This document shows positions 24,059-33,316 of a stretch of DNA of 33,316 nucleotides, in pieces. Every line of letters starts with the position of its first letter. Positions within the stretch are counted from its first letter, which is position 1. Both the position numbers and the translations under genes were made by a program. This DNA comes from Gammaproteobacteria bacterium (lineage in GTDB: Bacteria; Pseudomonadota; Gammaproteobacteria; Steroidobacterales; Woeseiaceae): assembly GCA_029864095.1 (NCBI GenBank), contig JAOTUB010000026.1, positions 1 through 33,316 of the forward strand. Reading direction: 5' to 3'. Below the pieces are notes generated by a model. That model had not been told where the DNA came from and ran no database searches. It saw nothing but the letters and a program-made list of their open reading frames with translations.

Positions 24059-24805
24059 TTACGCGCCAAACCACCTGAGCGCCGTGCCAGTCGTATTGTC
24101 GCTGTAGGGTGCGTTTGCATTTATAGCCTGAATGCTGAGCTTTTTGAGATTGTTTACCAGATTATTGTCGCCAGCTGCGCCGATCTGTGCCACGTCATCG
24201 TCGGCCAGCCCCGACCACAAGCCGTCGGAGCAAGCAAGCAGCACATCGCCGGACCGCAAGTCCCGCTTGCCTGTAATGCTCATGTCGGGTACCGGCGCGT
24301 CGCCGCCTATACAGCATTCGACAAAGTTGCGCATCGGATGATCGAGCGCCTCTTCTTCTGTTATGGCCCCTTCCTGTATCAACACTTCTACATGGCTGTG
24401 GTCGCGCGAGCGCGCCAGCACGCGACCATCGCGTACCTGGTAAATGCGGCTGTCGCCTATATGTGCCCAGAACGAACCATGCTCCTGCACCAGACAAATG
24501 GCGCAGGTTGCGCGTGGCCGAAAATCGACTGCGAGATCCCGGCCAAGGCCTACGACCTCGTCGTGAGCCCGTGCCAACGCCATATAGAGAAACCCCTGCG
24601 GATCGAACACCGGCAGCGTTGTTTCCATGAACAGGTCCTGCACGACCTTAAGCCCGGTTTCAGCGGCCCGCGCGCCATCGGAATGGCCACCCATGCCGTC
24701 GAATACCAGCATCAGCGCTGCGTCCTCGGACACGACGATCGCGGCACGATCCTGATTATCGGAGCGATCACCTAATGCAGATACTTTGGCGTACTCGATT
24801 TGCAC
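24059..24805 (-). CDS. PP2C-family serine/threonine protein phosphatase
   Basis: Cytosolic metal-dependent phosphatase of 248 residues, a single catalytic domain without membrane segments. Metal-binding motifs are complete: RSDNQDR (14-20), FDGMGGHSDG (D36, G37), HIGDSR (D118), SDGLW (D194) and SDNTT (D236). It should dephosphorylate Ser/Thr phosphoproteins. I recall that in some proteobacteria a PP2C gene and a Ser/Thr kinase gene sit together beside rph; here no kinase is present in the window. The start is GTG at 24805 with no strong ribosome-binding site. It is divergent from yicC, with only 40 bases between the starts, so promoters are tightly packed. Confidence 0.92.
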   Translation of the reverse strand: MQIEYAKVSALGDRSDNQDRAAIVVSEDAALMLVFDGMGGHSDGARAAETGLKVVQDLFMETTLPVFDPQGFLYMALARAHDEVVGLGRDLAVDFRPRATCAICLVQEHGSFWAHIGDSRIYQVRDGRVLARSRDHSHVEVLIQEGAITEEEALDHPMRNFVECCIGGDAPVPDMSITGKRDLRSGDVLLACSDGLWSGLADDDVAQIGAAGDNNLVNNLKKLSIQAINANAPYSDNTTGTALRWFGA

Positions 24806-24845
24806 AGCGGTTGCGGGCGTCGGTCACTTAATTAACAATGAATCG

Positions 24846-25712
24846 ATGTTACACAGTATGACAGGCTTTGCACGGCAGTCCGTCGAAACCGGGACTGGGA
24901 TACTGACGTGGGAACTTCGGGCCGTCAATCACCGCTACCTTGATGTGCAGTTTCGGCTGCCCGAGGATTTGCGGCCGAACGAACAGGCCTTCAAACAACA
25001 GGTCTCGGCCGTACTCAAGCGTGGCAAAGTTGAGTGTGCCCTGCATCTGCGACGCGAATTCGACCAACAGCCCGAGATGAAGCTTAACGCCGATCTTGTT
25101 GAATTGATCGGTACGCGGGTCACGGAAATTTCCAAAATGCTGCCGGGTGCCGCAGCACCCAGTGCTATCGACATACTGCGTTGGCCCGGGGTCATCGCAG
25201 AGTCCGCGATCGATACCGAGCCGCTGGCTGAAGAGGCCGCTGCATTACTGCAACAAGCTTTGCAGGAGATGACTGCGATGCGTGCGAGTGAAGGCGCGCG
25301 AATCGCTGCCATGCTCGAGTCACGCTGCAGCGACATAGATGCACTGTCGGTCTCGATACGCAAACGCATGCCTGAAGTTTTGGCAGCCGCGCATGCGAAA
25401 CAACGCGATCGTCTCGATCGTCTCGATGTGGAAGCCGACCCGGCGCGTCTCGAAGTCGAGCTTGCTTTGATCGCGCAAAAGCTCGACGTTGATGAAGAGC
25501 TCGACAGACTGGACAGTCACCTTGTCGAGATTCGACAGGTTTTGGCAAGCACCGAACCGGTCGGTCGCCGTCTCGACTTCCTGATGCAGGAACTGAATCG
25601 CGAGGCGAACACGCTCGGGTCTAAATCCGGAGACGCCACCACGACAAAGGCTGCCGTGGAGCTAAAGGTTCTAATAGAGCAAATGCGCGAACAAATCCAA
25701 AACGTCGAGTAG
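24846..25712 (+). CDS. yicC: YicC family protein (UPF0701), predicted endoribonuclease
   Basis: Protein of 288 residues, matching E. coli YicC (287). Typical features are the start SMTGFAR, LRAVNHRYLDVQFRLPE (31-47), RGKVECALHLRR and the C-terminal GRRLDFLMQELNREANTLGSKS. The C-terminal half is helical and probably coiled-coil. E. coli YicC has been reported to act as an endoribonuclease affecting small RNAs; that role is transferred by homology. Start: the ATG at 24846; an in-frame ATG at 24786 would overlap the divergent phosphatase gene. It begins the unit yicC-gmk. Confidence 0.93.
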   Translation: MLHSMTGFARQSVETGTGILTWELRAVNHRYLDVQFRLPEDLRPNEQAFKQQVSAVLKRGKVECALHLRREFDQQPEMKLNADLVELIGTRVTEISKMLPGAAAPSAIDILRWPGVIAESAIDTEPLAEEAAALLQQALQEMTAMRASEGARIAAMLESRCSDIDALSVSIRKRMPEVLAAAHAKQRDRLDRLDVEADPARLEVELALIAQKLDVDEELDRLDSHLVEIRQVLASTEPVGRRLDFLMQELNREANTLGSKSGDATTTKAAVELKVLIEQMREQIQNVE

Positions 25713-25720
25713 AGCTTCTC

Positions 25721-26341
25721 ATGAACGACGTCGAGGCCAAATTGTTCGTCATTGCCGCCCCCTCAGGCGCCGGCAAGACAACTCTCGTCAAGGCGCTCGT
25801 GACACGTAACCCCGAACTGCGTTTTTCAATTTCCTATACGACGCGGCCCAAACGGCGCAACGAGGCTGACGGCGTCGACTACCTGTTCGTGAACAAGGAC
25901 GAGTTCGAAGCGCTTCGAGACGAAGGCGCATTACTCGAGTTTGCCGAGGTCTTCGACAATCATTACGGCACGAGTCGATCTCAGGTTGAGAAGCATCTCG
26001 AAAACGGCCATCACGTCATATTGGAAATCGACTGGCAGGGCGCTCGGCAGGTCCGTGCGTCGATGCCGGAATGCGTTACGATTTTCATATTGCCACCGTC
26101 GCACAAGGAGCTCGTGCGGCGGTTACGACGCCGACGAACCGACAGCAGGAAAGTCATCGCCCGGCGGCTGCGCGATGCTGTTAGCGACATGTCCCGCTGG
26201 GAGGAGTTCGATTACGTTGTCATCAACGACGACCTCGATGCGGCGGTTGCCGACCTCGAGTCTGTGCTCGCGGGACACGGAGAGGCTCACAGCACCGCAC
26301 ATCCGGCGCTTCGTGCCACGATTGCTGACATCGTATCCTAA
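25721..26341 (+). CDS. gmk: Guanylate kinase
   Basis: Enzyme of 206 residues that phosphorylates GMP and dGMP with ATP. P-loop APSGAGKT is at 13-20; the GMP-binding segment SISYTTRPKRRNEADGVDYLF and the LID region RRRRTDSRKVIARRL are intact. It starts eight bases after yicC with a weak ribosome-binding site, and lies upstream of rpoZ and spoT, a conserved order that groups guanine nucleotide supply with ppGpp metabolism. Confidence 0.96.
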   Translation: MNDVEAKLFVIAAPSGAGKTTLVKALVTRNPELRFSISYTTRPKRRNEADGVDYLFVNKDEFEALRDEGALLEFAEVFDNHYGTSRSQVEKHLENGHHVILEIDWQGARQVRASMPECVTIFILPPSHKELVRRLRRRRTDSRKVIARRLRDAVSDMSRWEEFDYVVINDDLDAAVADLESVLAGHGEAHSTAHPALRATIADIVS

Positions 26342-26449
26342 ATAACTTTTTGGAATAAGTGCTGTACAGCGACCACAACGCCGCTCTATTGTGCTCTTCG
26401 CTGTCTCACAACCAGACAGTAACCGGCACTTCAAACCCGAGGAAAAAAC
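26342..26449 (+). promoter_or_regulatory. gmk-rpoZ gap with two small inverted repeats
   Basis: A 108-base gap. GCTGTACAGC (26361-26370) is a perfect 10-base palindrome. CTGTCT (26401-26406) and AGACAG (26414-26419) form a 6-bp stem with a 7-base loop. No clear terminator tail and no confident promoter; TCTATT near 26385 could be a -10 for rpoZ. Confidence 0.3.
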
Positions 26450-26731
26450 ATGGCCAGAATCACCGTTGAGGATTGCCTCGAAAACATCGAAAACATCTTC
26501 GAGATGGTGCTCGTTGCCGCTAAACGTGCCCGCCGGCTGGCACACGGCTCCGATGCCATGGTCGAACTCGAGAACGACAAGCCGACCGTGATTGCTCTTC
26601 GGGAAATCGCGCTGGGACATGTCACACCAGCCATCCTCGAAGAAATCGAACCGCCCCCGGCGGACGACTTCATGCAGCCGGACATTGTGGACGAAATCCT
26701 GCCTGTGCGCGGTATCTCGATCGGCGACTAA
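26450..26731 (+). CDS. rpoZ: DNA-directed RNA polymerase omega subunit
   Basis: Small RNA polymerase subunit of 93 residues that supports assembly of beta' and forms one ppGpp-binding site in E. coli. [28 protein letters not shown] and [15 protein letters not shown] match the family closely. GAGG lies six bases upstream of the ATG. It is immediately upstream of spoT, a conserved pairing. Confidence 0.97.
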   Translation: MARITVEDCLENIENIFEMVLVAAKRARRLAHGSDAMVELENDKPTVIALREIALGHVTPAILEEIEPPPADDFMQPDIVDEILPVRGISIGD

Positions 26732-26783
26732 AACTGCGCTCCATTGCACCTGACATTCCGCGTAACGCGGGTATGATCAGGGG

Positions 26784-28940
26784 ATGGATTATGCTGCAAC
26801 CCTGCTAGCCAAATTGCCAGGCGCTTCGCGGCGCAACTATGGCATGCGGCAGCTTGTCGAAACGCTGGAGTCGTATCTGCCGCCGGACCAGATCCGGACG
26901 GTAATGCGGGCCTACGAGTTCGGGGCGACAGCTCACGACGGCCAGAAACGCCAGTCAGGCGAGCCCTACATTTCGCACCCTGTCGCCGTAGCGCAGGAAC
27001 TCGCCGACATGCATCTCGACGCACAGGCCATTGCCGCTGCGATTCTGCACGACGTCGTCGAAGACACCGAGGCGTCGATCAAAGACATTGAAGCCGAGTT
27101 CGGCGCCGAGGTAGCGGCGCTCGTCGACGGCGTCAGCAAACTCGATCAGATTCAGTTCCGCAGTCGTGCCGAAGCGCAGGCCGAAAGTTTCCGCAAAATG
27201 ATGTTGGCGATGATCGAGGACATTCGCGTCATTCTCGTCAAACTTGCGGACCGGCTGCACAACATGCAAACGCTCGATGCGATGCCGGCCAAAAAGAAGG
27301 CGCGCATTGCCAGAGAGACTCTCGACATCTATGCACCGATAGCCAATCGCCTTGGCATCAATCGCTTCAAAGTCGAGCTCGAGGATTTGGGTTTTCGCCA
27401 TCTCTACCCGCTGCGCTACCGGGTTCTCGACAAAGCACTACGCCGCAGTAAGGGCAACCAGCGACAAATAGTCAAGAAAATTTCGGAGGAGTTCGAAAAA
27501 ACCCTGGCCGCCGAAGGTATCGATGCTGACGTCATCGGGCGAGAAAAGCACCTCTTTAGTGTGTACCGAAAGATGCTGGAAAAAAAACGTCTGTTGAGCG
27601 ACGTCGTCGACGTTTACGGCTTTCGTATCATCGTCGATGACGTCAACGATTGCTACAAAGTGTTGGGGCTTGTACACGGCCTGTACAAACCAATGCCGGG
27701 TCGGTTTAAGGATTACATTGCCATCCCGCGCATCAATGGTTACCAGTCATTGCACACGACTTTGTTTGGCCCAAAGGGCCAGCCACTGGAGGTACAGATT
27801 CGTACGCGCCACATGGACCGCGTCGCCGAATCGGGCGTTGCATCGCACTGGCAATACAAAGCAGAGGAAAAGACCGACGCGACGCCGCAGCGACGGGCCC
27901 GCGACTGGCTGGCCAATCTCGCCGAGCTGCAGCGTTCGGGCACGTCGGAAGAATTTCTCGAGAGCGTCAAGGTCGATCTGTTCCCCGACAAGATCTATGT
28001 GTTTACGCCCAAGGGCGACATCAAGCCGATGCCCAAAGGATCGACAACGATCGACTTCGCGTATGCCGTCCACACCGACATAGGCAATCGGTGTGTTGCC
28101 GCCAAGATCGACCGTCGTCTGGTGCCGCTCAGAACAGAGTTGCAGAACGGCCAGACCGTCGAAATCATCACGGCTCGTGGCGCGAGGCCCAATCCGAACT
28201 GGTTGGCATTTGTGCGCACCGCCAAAGCACGGACCGCGATTCGCAACCATATGAAGACTATGCGTTCGAGCGAATCTGTCGACCTTGGGAAGAGACTGCT
28301 GGACCGATCGCTCAAGGACCTCGACTCTTCGCTACGCAAAGTCGGCAAAGTACGAATGAAAGCCGCGATCGATGAGCTCGATCTCAACACGAACGAGGAT
28401 CTGTTTGAACAAATAGGCCTTGGCGAGCGCCTTGCACCTTTGACCGCACGCTTGCTGCTCGGCGAGAACCAAAAGGGCGAGTCGGATGCCGACACCGCGA
28501 GTCTCGTGATCGCCGGCACCGAAGGCATGGTCGTTAGTTACGCTCGGTGTTGCCACCCGATACCGGGCGACAATGTCATGGGGTATCTGAGCTCGGGGCG
28601 CGGCGTCGTCATTCATCGCAACAAATGCGGCAATCTCAGCGTCTTCCGCAAGCAGCCGGAAAAATGGATAGCCGTGAGCTGGGAAAAAGAAATAGATCGG
28701 GAGTTCTCGAGTCAGATTCATGTCGACACGCAGAACAAGCCGGGCGTGCTCGCCGAAATTGCCGCGACTATCGCAGACAGTGGCTCCAATATTGAGCAGG
28801 TCAGCGTACTCGGCCGTCATGAGGACTGCTCGGTCCTGTCGTTCCTGTTGCAGGTCAAAAATCGACAACACCTTGCGCAGATTCTGCGCAGCGTTCGTAA
28901 GATGCCCAACGTCATTCGCGTGGTTCGCGACTGCGCGTGA
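26784..28940 (+). CDS. spoT: Bifunctional (p)ppGpp synthetase/hydrolase SpoT
   Basis: Stringent-response enzyme of 718 residues. The N-terminal HD hydrolase has HD at 89-90 and ED at 93-94 in LHDVVEDT, and KLADRLHNM (153-161), so hydrolysis should be active. The synthetase domain has [13 protein letters not shown] and R307-F-K-D310. The RxKD form is typical of bifunctional SpoT/Rel enzymes, while RelA has ExDD. A TGS domain ([15 protein letters not shown] onwards), a Cys-containing region (CCHPIPGD) and a C-terminal ACT domain ([21 protein letters not shown]) follow. The ATG at 26784 abuts AGGGG, too close for a good ribosome-binding site; an ATG at 26844 would give 698 residues. No relA is present in the window. 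Confidence 0.96.
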   Translation: MDYAATLLAKLPGASRRNYGMRQLVETLESYLPPDQIRTVMRAYEFGATAHDGQKRQSGEPYISHPVAVAQELADMHLDAQAIAAAILHDVVEDTEASIKDIEAEFGAEVAALVDGVSKLDQIQFRSRAEAQAESFRKMMLAMIEDIRVILVKLADRLHNMQTLDAMPAKKKARIARETLDIYAPIANRLGINRFKVELEDLGFRHLYPLRYRVLDKALRRSKGNQRQIVKKISEEFEKTLAAEGIDADVIGREKHLFSVYRKMLEKKRLLSDVVDVYGFRIIVDDVNDCYKVLGLVHGLYKPMPGRFKDYIAIPRINGYQSLHTTLFGPKGQPLEVQIRTRHMDRVAESGVASHWQYKAEEKTDATPQRRARDWLANLAELQRSGTSEEFLESVKVDLFPDKIYVFTPKGDIKPMPKGSTTIDFAYAVHTDIGNRCVAAKIDRRLVPLRTELQNGQTVEIITARGARPNPNWLAFVRTAKARTAIRNHMKTMRSSESVDLGKRLLDRSLKDLDSSLRKVGKVRMKAAIDELDLNTNEDLFEQIGLGERLAPLTARLLLGENQKGESDADTASLVIAGTEGMVVSYARCCHPIPGDNVMGYLSSGRGVVIHRNKCGNLSVFRKQPEKWIAVSWEKEIDREFSSQIHVDTQNKPGVLAEIAATIADSGSNIEQVSVLGRHEDCSVLSFLLQVKNRQHLAQILRSVRKMPNVIRVVRDCA

Positions 28941-28980
28941 CCCGCTCAGGTGTCTAAACAAAAACAATCCTGGAAATATA

Positions 28981-29361
28981 ATGAGTAAGCAAGCAATTCA
29001 CAGCGACAACGCACCTGCCGCTATCGGCACGTACTCGCAAGCTGTCCGTGCTGGTGCCCTGGTGTTTCTGTCCGGCCAGATTCCTCTCGATCCCGCAACC
29101 ATGGAAATTGTCGACGGCGACTTCGAGGCCCGCGCGCGTCAGGTATTCGACAATCTTGCGGCGGTTGCGCAAGCCGCCGGCGGTGACCTCAATCAGGTTG
29201 TGAAGTTGACTGTCTATCTGACGGATCTCGCGAATTTCGCAACCGTTAACGCCGTTATGGAAGACTACTTCGAACAACCATTCCCCGCCCGCGCGGCTGT
29301 TGGTGTTGCCTCTTTGCCGAAGGGAGCCGACGTCGAGGCAGATGCCGTCATCGCCCTGTAA
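28981..29361 (+). CDS. ridA: RidA family reactive intermediate deaminase
   Basis: Small cytosolic enzyme of 126 residues that hydrolyses reactive 2-aminoacrylate and related enamines/imines. The start [33 protein letters not shown] and the catalytic arginine in [24 protein letters not shown] are typical. It lies between spoT and recG, as in Pseudomonas; in E. coli trmH occupies this place. The ATG is 40 bases after spoT, and the last 20 bases overlap recG. Confidence 0.95.
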   Translation: MSKQAIHSDNAPAAIGTYSQAVRAGALVFLSGQIPLDPATMEIVDGDFEARARQVFDNLAAVAQAAGGDLNQVVKLTVYLTDLANFATVNAVMEDYFEQPFPARAAVGVASLPKGADVEADAVIAL

Positions 29362-31429
29362 CCTCGCATCGCCACTGACGGTCCTAAACGGCGTCGGTGC
29401 GGCGCTGGCGAAGAAACTCGAGCGTCTGGGTCTGTTCCGCGTTGAGGATTTGTTGTTCCTGCTACCGCTGCGCTACGAGGATCGAACTCAGCTCGTAAGA
29501 ATCGGGGCACTTACGGCGGGCTCACGATGCCTTGTCAGCGGTGAGGTAATGCTGGCAGAGACCGTCTATCGCGGCCGGCGTAATCTTCTCGTGCGGATCG
29601 GTGATGGCAGTGGGCAAATCACGCTGCGCTTTTTTCACTTTTCACGACAACAGCAGGCACAGTTTCAGCCCGGCGTGAATCTCACCTGTTTTGGTGAGGT
29701 TCGAAAAGGCCCGGCCGGGTTCGAAATGATTCACCCCGAATACCGCTTGCTGCGGCAAGGGCAGGATGCGGCGATCAACGAGACGTTGACGCCGATTTAC
29801 CCGGCAACGGAGGGTGTGCAGCAAGGCCGGCTGCGAAACCTGACGGATCAGGCCCTTCGCATCATGCATAACTACCCGCCAGAAGAACTGCTGCCGCCGG
29901 AGGTTCGGGATCAACTTTATCTCCCCGCTCTGGCCGAGGCCGTTGCCTATTTGCACCGGCCACCACCCGATGCGGATATCGAACGCATCCTGGAGGGCAG
30001 ACATCCCTGTCAACAGCGCCTCGCATTCGAGGAATTGCTTGCCCACTACATGAGTTTGCGCAGCCTGCGTCTGCTTGCTCAAAGCGAAAGCGCCTCTGCA
30101 CTGACTGGCGGACAAAATGAGGTCGACAAATTTTTACGGGAGCTGCCGTTCACGCTGACCGTGGCACAACAGCGAGTCGTCCGTGAAATACTTACAGACC
30201 TGAGCAAGCCGCATCCGATGATGCGGCTGATTCAGGGCGATGTCGGATCCGGCAAGACGGTTGTTGCCGCAATCGCTTGCCTCAAGGCGATCGCTTGCGG
30301 CGTTCAGGCGGCCATCATGGCGCCGACCGAATTATTGGCCGAGCAGCATTGGCGTAGCTTCAGCGCCTGGTTTCGTCCGCTCGGGATCGAGCCCGCCTGG
30401 CTCAGCGGCAGTCAGCGTGCAGCCCCGCGGCGCGAGGCGCTCGATGCAATCGCTGACGGTCGCGCGAAGCTCGTCGTCGGCACGCATGCGCTATTTCAGG
30501 AGGGCGTGCAATTTCATGATCTCGCGCTTGTGGTGATCGATGAGCAACACCGTTTCGGTGTGCACCAGCGCGTAGCGCTGCGCGAGAAAGGTGTCTCCGA
30601 GGGCGGGTACCCGCATCAACTCGTCATGACAGCCACGCCGATTCCGCGCACACTCGCGATGGCTGCGTACGCCGACCTGGACACATCAGTAATCGACGAG
30701 CTTCCGCCCGGCCGCTATCCGGTGTCGACAATTGCCGTGCCGGAGACGCGTCGCGACGAAATTGTTGCCCGCGTACGAACGGCCTGCCAGTCCGGACAGC
30801 AGGCATACTGGGTGTGTCCGCTGATAGAAGAATCGGACGTGCTCGACTTTGAGGCGGCTATAGCCAGCCACGCGATGTTGACAGAAGCACTGCCCGAACT
30901 CCGCATCGGTCTCGTGCACGGCCGCATGCGTCCAAGCGAGAAAGAACGCGGCATGCAGGCCTTCAAGGACGGCCTGATTCAGTTGCTCGTCGCAACAACC
31001 GTTATCGAGGTCGGCGTTGATGTGCCCAATGCGAGCCTGATGATCATAGAAAATGCCGAGCGCATGGGCCTGTCACAACTCCACCAGCTGCGTGGTCGGG
31101 TGGGCCGCGGCACGACGCAAAGCCACTGCGTATTGCTCTACAAGCCGCCTCTTGGCCAGCTTGCGCGAAACCGGCTCGCCGTGCTGCGTGATACGAACGA
31201 TGGCTTTGTCGTCGCGCAACGTGACCTTGAACTACGCGGGCCGGGCGAGTTGCTTGGTACGCGCCAGACCGGCTTGCCGGATTACCGAATCGCTAACCTG
31301 GTTCGTGACGCCGAATTGATGCCGCAAGTACAGATTGCGGCCGAGACCATCAATCGCTCCGCGCCAAACTGTGCCGCAGCGATCGTGCGGCGCTGGCTCG
31401 GCGATGCGGGCCGCTACGGAAAGGTATAG
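29342..31429 (+). CDS. recG: ATP-dependent DNA helicase RecG
   Basis: Branch-migration helicase of 695 residues (E. coli 693) that remodels stalled forks, D-loops and Holliday junctions. The N-terminal wedge region contains [20 protein letters not shown] and an OB-like domain. Helicase motifs are Walker A GDVGSGKT (299-306), DEQH (400-403), TATPIPRTL and QLRGRVGRG (582-590). The C-terminal [16 protein letters not shown] is RecG-specific. The ATG at 29342 ([12 protein letters not shown]) fits the family length; an in-frame ATG at 29300 would lengthen the overlap with ridA. GAGG lies three bases before the start. Confidence 0.96.
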   Translation: MPSSPCNLASPLTVLNGVGAALAKKLERLGLFRVEDLLFLLPLRYEDRTQLVRIGALTAGSRCLVSGEVMLAETVYRGRRNLLVRIGDGSGQITLRFFHFSRQQQAQFQPGVNLTCFGEVRKGPAGFEMIHPEYRLLRQGQDAAINETLTPIYPATEGVQQGRLRNLTDQALRIMHNYPPEELLPPEVRDQLYLPALAEAVAYLHRPPPDADIERILEGRHPCQQRLAFEELLAHYMSLRSLRLLAQSESASALTGGQNEVDKFLRELPFTLTVAQQRVVREILTDLSKPHPMMRLIQGDVGSGKTVVAAIACLKAIACGVQAAIMAPTELLAEQHWRSFSAWFRPLGIEPAWLSGSQRAAPRREALDAIADGRAKLVVGTHALFQEGVQFHDLALVVIDEQHRFGVHQRVALREKGVSEGGYPHQLVMTATPIPRTLAMAAYADLDTSVIDELPPGRYPVSTIAVPETRRDEIVARVRTACQSGQQAYWVCPLIEESDVLDFEAAIASHAMLTEALPELRIGLVHGRMRPSEKERGMQAFKDGLIQLLVATTVIEVGVDVPNASLMIIENAERMGLSQLHQLRGRVGRGTTQSHCVLLYKPPLGQLARNRLAVLRDTNDGFVVAQRDLELRGPGELLGTRQTGLPDYRIANLVRDAELMPQVQIAAETINRSAPNCAAAIVRRWLGDAGRYGKV

Positions 31430-31496
31430 ATTCGATGACGATCTGCTTATTTCCACCGCGCCACTTGCAGCCGAAAAAAGTAAACTGTCAGCGACC

Positions 31497-32402
31497 ATGA
31501 AGAACGTGATTTCCCCAGCGCTCAAGCGGAACGTCGTTACGCAGCTTCGCAACTACGGCAAGCTGATGCGCGTCGACAAGCCGATCGGTATCTGGCTACT
31601 GTTGTGGCCCACGCTGTGGGCCCTGTGGCTGGCGGGGGAGGGTCATCCGGACCCTGGCCTGTTCGTCATATTCCTGCTCGGTGTTTTCATTATGCGCTCG
31701 GCCGGTTGCGTGCTGAACGATTATGTCGATCGCAAAATTGACCCCTATGTTGAACGAACGCGAGCCCGTCCGATTGCTTCGGGCGCGGTAGCACCCAATG
31801 AGGCGCTGGTACTGTTTGTTGCGCTTGCACTGATCGCGATAGGTCTGGCGACAATGCTTAATCAGCCGGCACGTATGTTGGCGCTCGTTGGCGCCATTCT
31901 TGCGGTCACATATCCGTTTATCAAACGCTACATATCGATTCCGCAATTCGTGCTGGGACTGGCATTTGGTTGGGCGGTACCTATGGCGTTCGCGGCACAA
32001 ACCGGTGAAACGGCTCAGCTGGCCTGGCTGGTATTTGCTGCGGCAGTGATCTGGGCAATTATCTACGACACCTTTTACGCGATGGTAGATCGCGAGGACG
32101 ATCGTAAGATTGGCGTGAAATCCACCGCACTGCTATTTGGTGAAGTTGATCTATTTGTAATTGCCGGAATGCAGATCGCGATGCTCGCGGCTTTGGTCTT
32201 CATCGGTACGCGCGCCGGGCTCGGCTTCTGGTATTTTTCGTCGGTCGCCGCCGCCGCTTGCCTGATGGCGTATCACCTGTGGCTTGCGCGCGATCGCCAG
32301 CCTGCGGGTTGCTTTGCGGCTTTCTTGCAAAATCACTATATCGGTCTCGTGATTTTCGGCGGCATCGTCCTGCACTTCACGTTCAATCCGGCTACGCCCT
32401 AG
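31497..32402 (+). CDS. ubiA: 4-hydroxybenzoate octaprenyltransferase
   Basis: Integral inner-membrane prenyltransferase of 301 residues that joins the polyprenyl chain to 4-hydroxybenzoate in ubiquinone synthesis. The two aspartate-rich motifs are N74-D-x-x-D78-x-x-x-D82 and D191-x6-D198 (YDTFYAMVDRE). About eight or nine hydrophobic segments are visible. The ATG at 31497 gives the expected length; the frame is open further upstream but without family character. The chorismate lyase gene ubiC, often adjacent, is not here. The 3' end overlaps the convergent comF by 11 bases. Confidence 0.95.
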   Translation: MKNVISPALKRNVVTQLRNYGKLMRVDKPIGIWLLLWPTLWALWLAGEGHPDPGLFVIFLLGVFIMRSAGCVLNDYVDRKIDPYVERTRARPIASGAVAPNEALVLFVALALIAIGLATMLNQPARMLALVGAILAVTYPFIKRYISIPQFVLGLAFGWAVPMAFAAQTGETAQLAWLVFAAAVIWAIIYDTFYAMVDREDDRKIGVKSTALLFGEVDLFVIAGMQIAMLAALVFIGTRAGLGFWYFSSVAAAACLMAYHLWLARDRQPAGCFAAFLQNHYIGLVIFGGIVLHFTFNPATP

Positions 32403-33135
32403 CAATCGCGAGCACGCTGACTTTCTCTACGCCGGACTGCAGCAGTACATTTGCCAGTTCCCCGCAGGTTTCACCCGTCGTGATGACATCGTCGACTATC
32501 AATACGTGACGGGCCCGAACCTGTCCGCGCACCGAGAACGCGGACTGCAGATTATGCCGCCGGCTTCGGGCAGCCAGACCGGACTGGTAAGGCGTCGCCC
32601 GGCAGCGAACAACGTTTTTGACCAGAGCAATACCGGTCTGTCTGTGGATCGGCATGCATAGCTCTGCCGCCTGGTTGAATCCGCGTAGTGCCTGCCTGCG
32701 CCAGTGCAGCGGAACCGGCAGTAGCGCGTCTATCCCGACCGGCAGCTCTTGCATCGACACGGTCAGCGTATGGGCAAACGCCGGCACATAAAAGAGCTTG
32801 CGACGGAACTTCATCGCCTTGATGGCCGCATCGACCGGGAACTCGTAATGCAGTGCGGCGGCGGCGGCGTCGAACGGCGGCGGATTCAGTTGACAGCTGG
32901 CACAGCAAACGCCGGCTGGCAAATCCGTGGCGACCGGGTTCGCACACCGGCGGCAGGCGTTCCCGACCCATGGCAGATCGGCATAACAAGGCGCGCAAAT
33001 CGGTACATCCCCCAGCCGGCGTCTCGTCCCGCAGAACACGCAGGCATTCGGCAGCACAGCCTGCCGCAGGCCACGGCCGAGCCAGGCTATTGCCGACGCC
33101 GCTTTCGCTGTCACGGGCGACCAGTTCACATGCAC
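32392..33135 (-). CDS. comF: ComF family phosphoribosyltransferase-like protein
   Basis: Protein of about 247 residues with an N-terminal zinc finger (CVFC 32-35, CAPC 47-50, CRRC 61-64 and CCASC near 77-81) and a type I phosphoribosyltransferase domain. The latter has the motif VLIVDDVITTGET (211-223), preceded by LLPVPLHWRRQALRGFNQA. ComF proteins support DNA uptake in naturally competent bacteria; the E. coli homologue is GntX. With type IV pilus genes in the window, competence is conceivable but unproven. The start is uncertain: the GTG at 33135 gives a family-like N-terminus, while a TTG at 33213 would add 26 unconserved residues. It overlaps ubiA at the 3' end and is divergent from a probable bioC. 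Confidence 0.88.
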   Translation of the reverse strand: MHVNWSPVTAKAASAIAWLGRGLRQAVLPNACVFCGTRRRLGDVPICAPCYADLPWVGNACRRCANPVATDLPAGVCCASCQLNPPPFDAAAAALHYEFPVDAAIKAMKFRRKLFYVPAFAHTLTVSMQELPVGIDALLPVPLHWRRQALRGFNQAAELCMPIHRQTGIALVKNVVRCRATPYQSGLAARSRRHNLQSAFSVRGQVRARHVLIVDDVITTGETCGELANVLLQSGVEKVSVLAIARA

Positions 33136-33182
33136 AGTCTGCAGCGGCCCGAACGAGTTACGCGAGAACACAATCGGCGTGA

Positions 33183-33194
33183 TTTGTCGACAAA
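33183..33194. promoter_or_regulatory. 12-bp perfect palindrome between comF and bioC
   Basis: TTTGTCGACAAA is a perfect palindrome, 37 bases upstream of the probable bioC start and about 48 bases upstream of the comF GTG. It may be an operator in the shared control region. It does not match the BirA operator consensus. If comF starts at the TTG at 33213, it would be coding. Confidence 0.3.
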
Positions 33195-33231
33195 GCGTGG
33201 TAACGTACGGCAACGAATGTCCGGTGAAATC

Positions 33232-33316
33232 ATGAACACTACGGACGAAAATTCGCCGCTGAACAGCAAAGACGTGCAGCGACGATTCGATCGTGCCGCG
33301 TCTCGTTTCGACTCGG
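33232..33316 (+). CDS. bioC: Probable malonyl-ACP O-methyltransferase BioC, 5' fragment
   Basis: Only the first 28 codons are in the window. The stretch DVQRRFDRAASRFDS resembles the conserved N-terminus of BioC, which methylates malonyl-ACP to start pimelate synthesis for biotin. GGTGA lies five bases upstream of the ATG at 33232; an in-frame ATG at 33217 is also possible. comF next to biotin genes is known in Pseudomonas. Other class I SAM methyltransferases have related starts, so the assignment is tentative. Confidence 0.55.
   Translation, partial: MNTTDENSPLNSKDVQRRFDRAASRFDS

Noticed and set aside
1..33316. CRISPR arrays, tRNA or rRNA genes, prophage or intact insertion sequences.
   Set aside because: No repeat-spacer pattern, cloverleaf sequence, transposase or phage protein was seen; almost all the sequence is taken by housekeeping genes.

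Overview
The window is a gene-dense stretch of chromosome from a gammaproteobacterium. It contains only core functions. The evidence for the group is the gene order: ponA divergent from pilMNOPQ-aroK-aroB with hemE nearby, and rdgB-rph-yicC-gmk-rpoZ-spoT-ridA-recG with ubiA and comF. As far as I know these orders resemble those of pseudomonads and related free-living Gammaproteobacteria. I cannot name the genus from sequence alone. Type IV pilus genes, UbiA (ubiquinone) and Zn-type L31 fit an aerobic or facultative Gram-negative cell. I see no prophage, integron, CRISPR array, rRNA, tRNA or intact insertion sequence.

Layout, left to right. 99-3292 (-): an ATP-binding protein and FtsX-type permease of the YbbA-YbbP type. 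3291-5991 (+): tesA, fadD and a secreted cupin-like protein; the tesA start codon overlaps the ybbA start codon. 6069-7852 (-): hemE and pyrF. 7916-10687 (-): dgt, aroB and aroK. 10811-15805 (-): pilQ, pilP, pilO, pilN and pilM, mostly joined by 4-bp overlaps. A 392-bp control region (15806-16197) separates pilM from divergent ponA (16198-18798, +). ponA is followed by a conserved protein of the type sometimes labelled nucleotidyltransferase. 19530-21146 (-): gltA and rpmE. A 337-bp region upstream of rpmE carries a promoter and a palindromic pair of perfect DnaA boxes. 21484-24805 (-): hemW, rdgB, rph and a PP2C phosphatase. 24846-32402 (+): yicC, gmk, rpoZ, spoT, ridA, recG and ubiA. 32392-33135 (-): comF. 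From 33232 (+): the first codons of a probable bioC, cut by the window end.

Functional groupings: cell envelope and pilus biogenesis (ponA, pilMNOPQ); nucleotide supply, sanitation and signalling (pyrF, dgt, gmk, rdgB, spoT, rpoZ); the shikimate pathway (aroK, aroB); haem (hemE, and hemW as haem chaperone); lipid release and activation (tesA, fadD); RNA processing (rph, yicC); DNA repair (recG).

I did not find a convincing undescribed multi-gene system. The items most worth a second look are small: the DnaA-box palindrome upstream of rpmE, two imperfect palindromic intergenic elements that may be dispersed repeats, the palindrome and CRP-like site between pilM and ponA, the cupin-like protein that lacks its metal-binding histidines, the PP2C phosphatase without a neighbouring kinase, and the overlapping start codons of tesA and ybbA. 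Non-ATG starts are frequent (GTG for the permease, pilM, pyrF and the phosphatase; TTG for rdgB), so those N-termini are the least certain part of the annotation.
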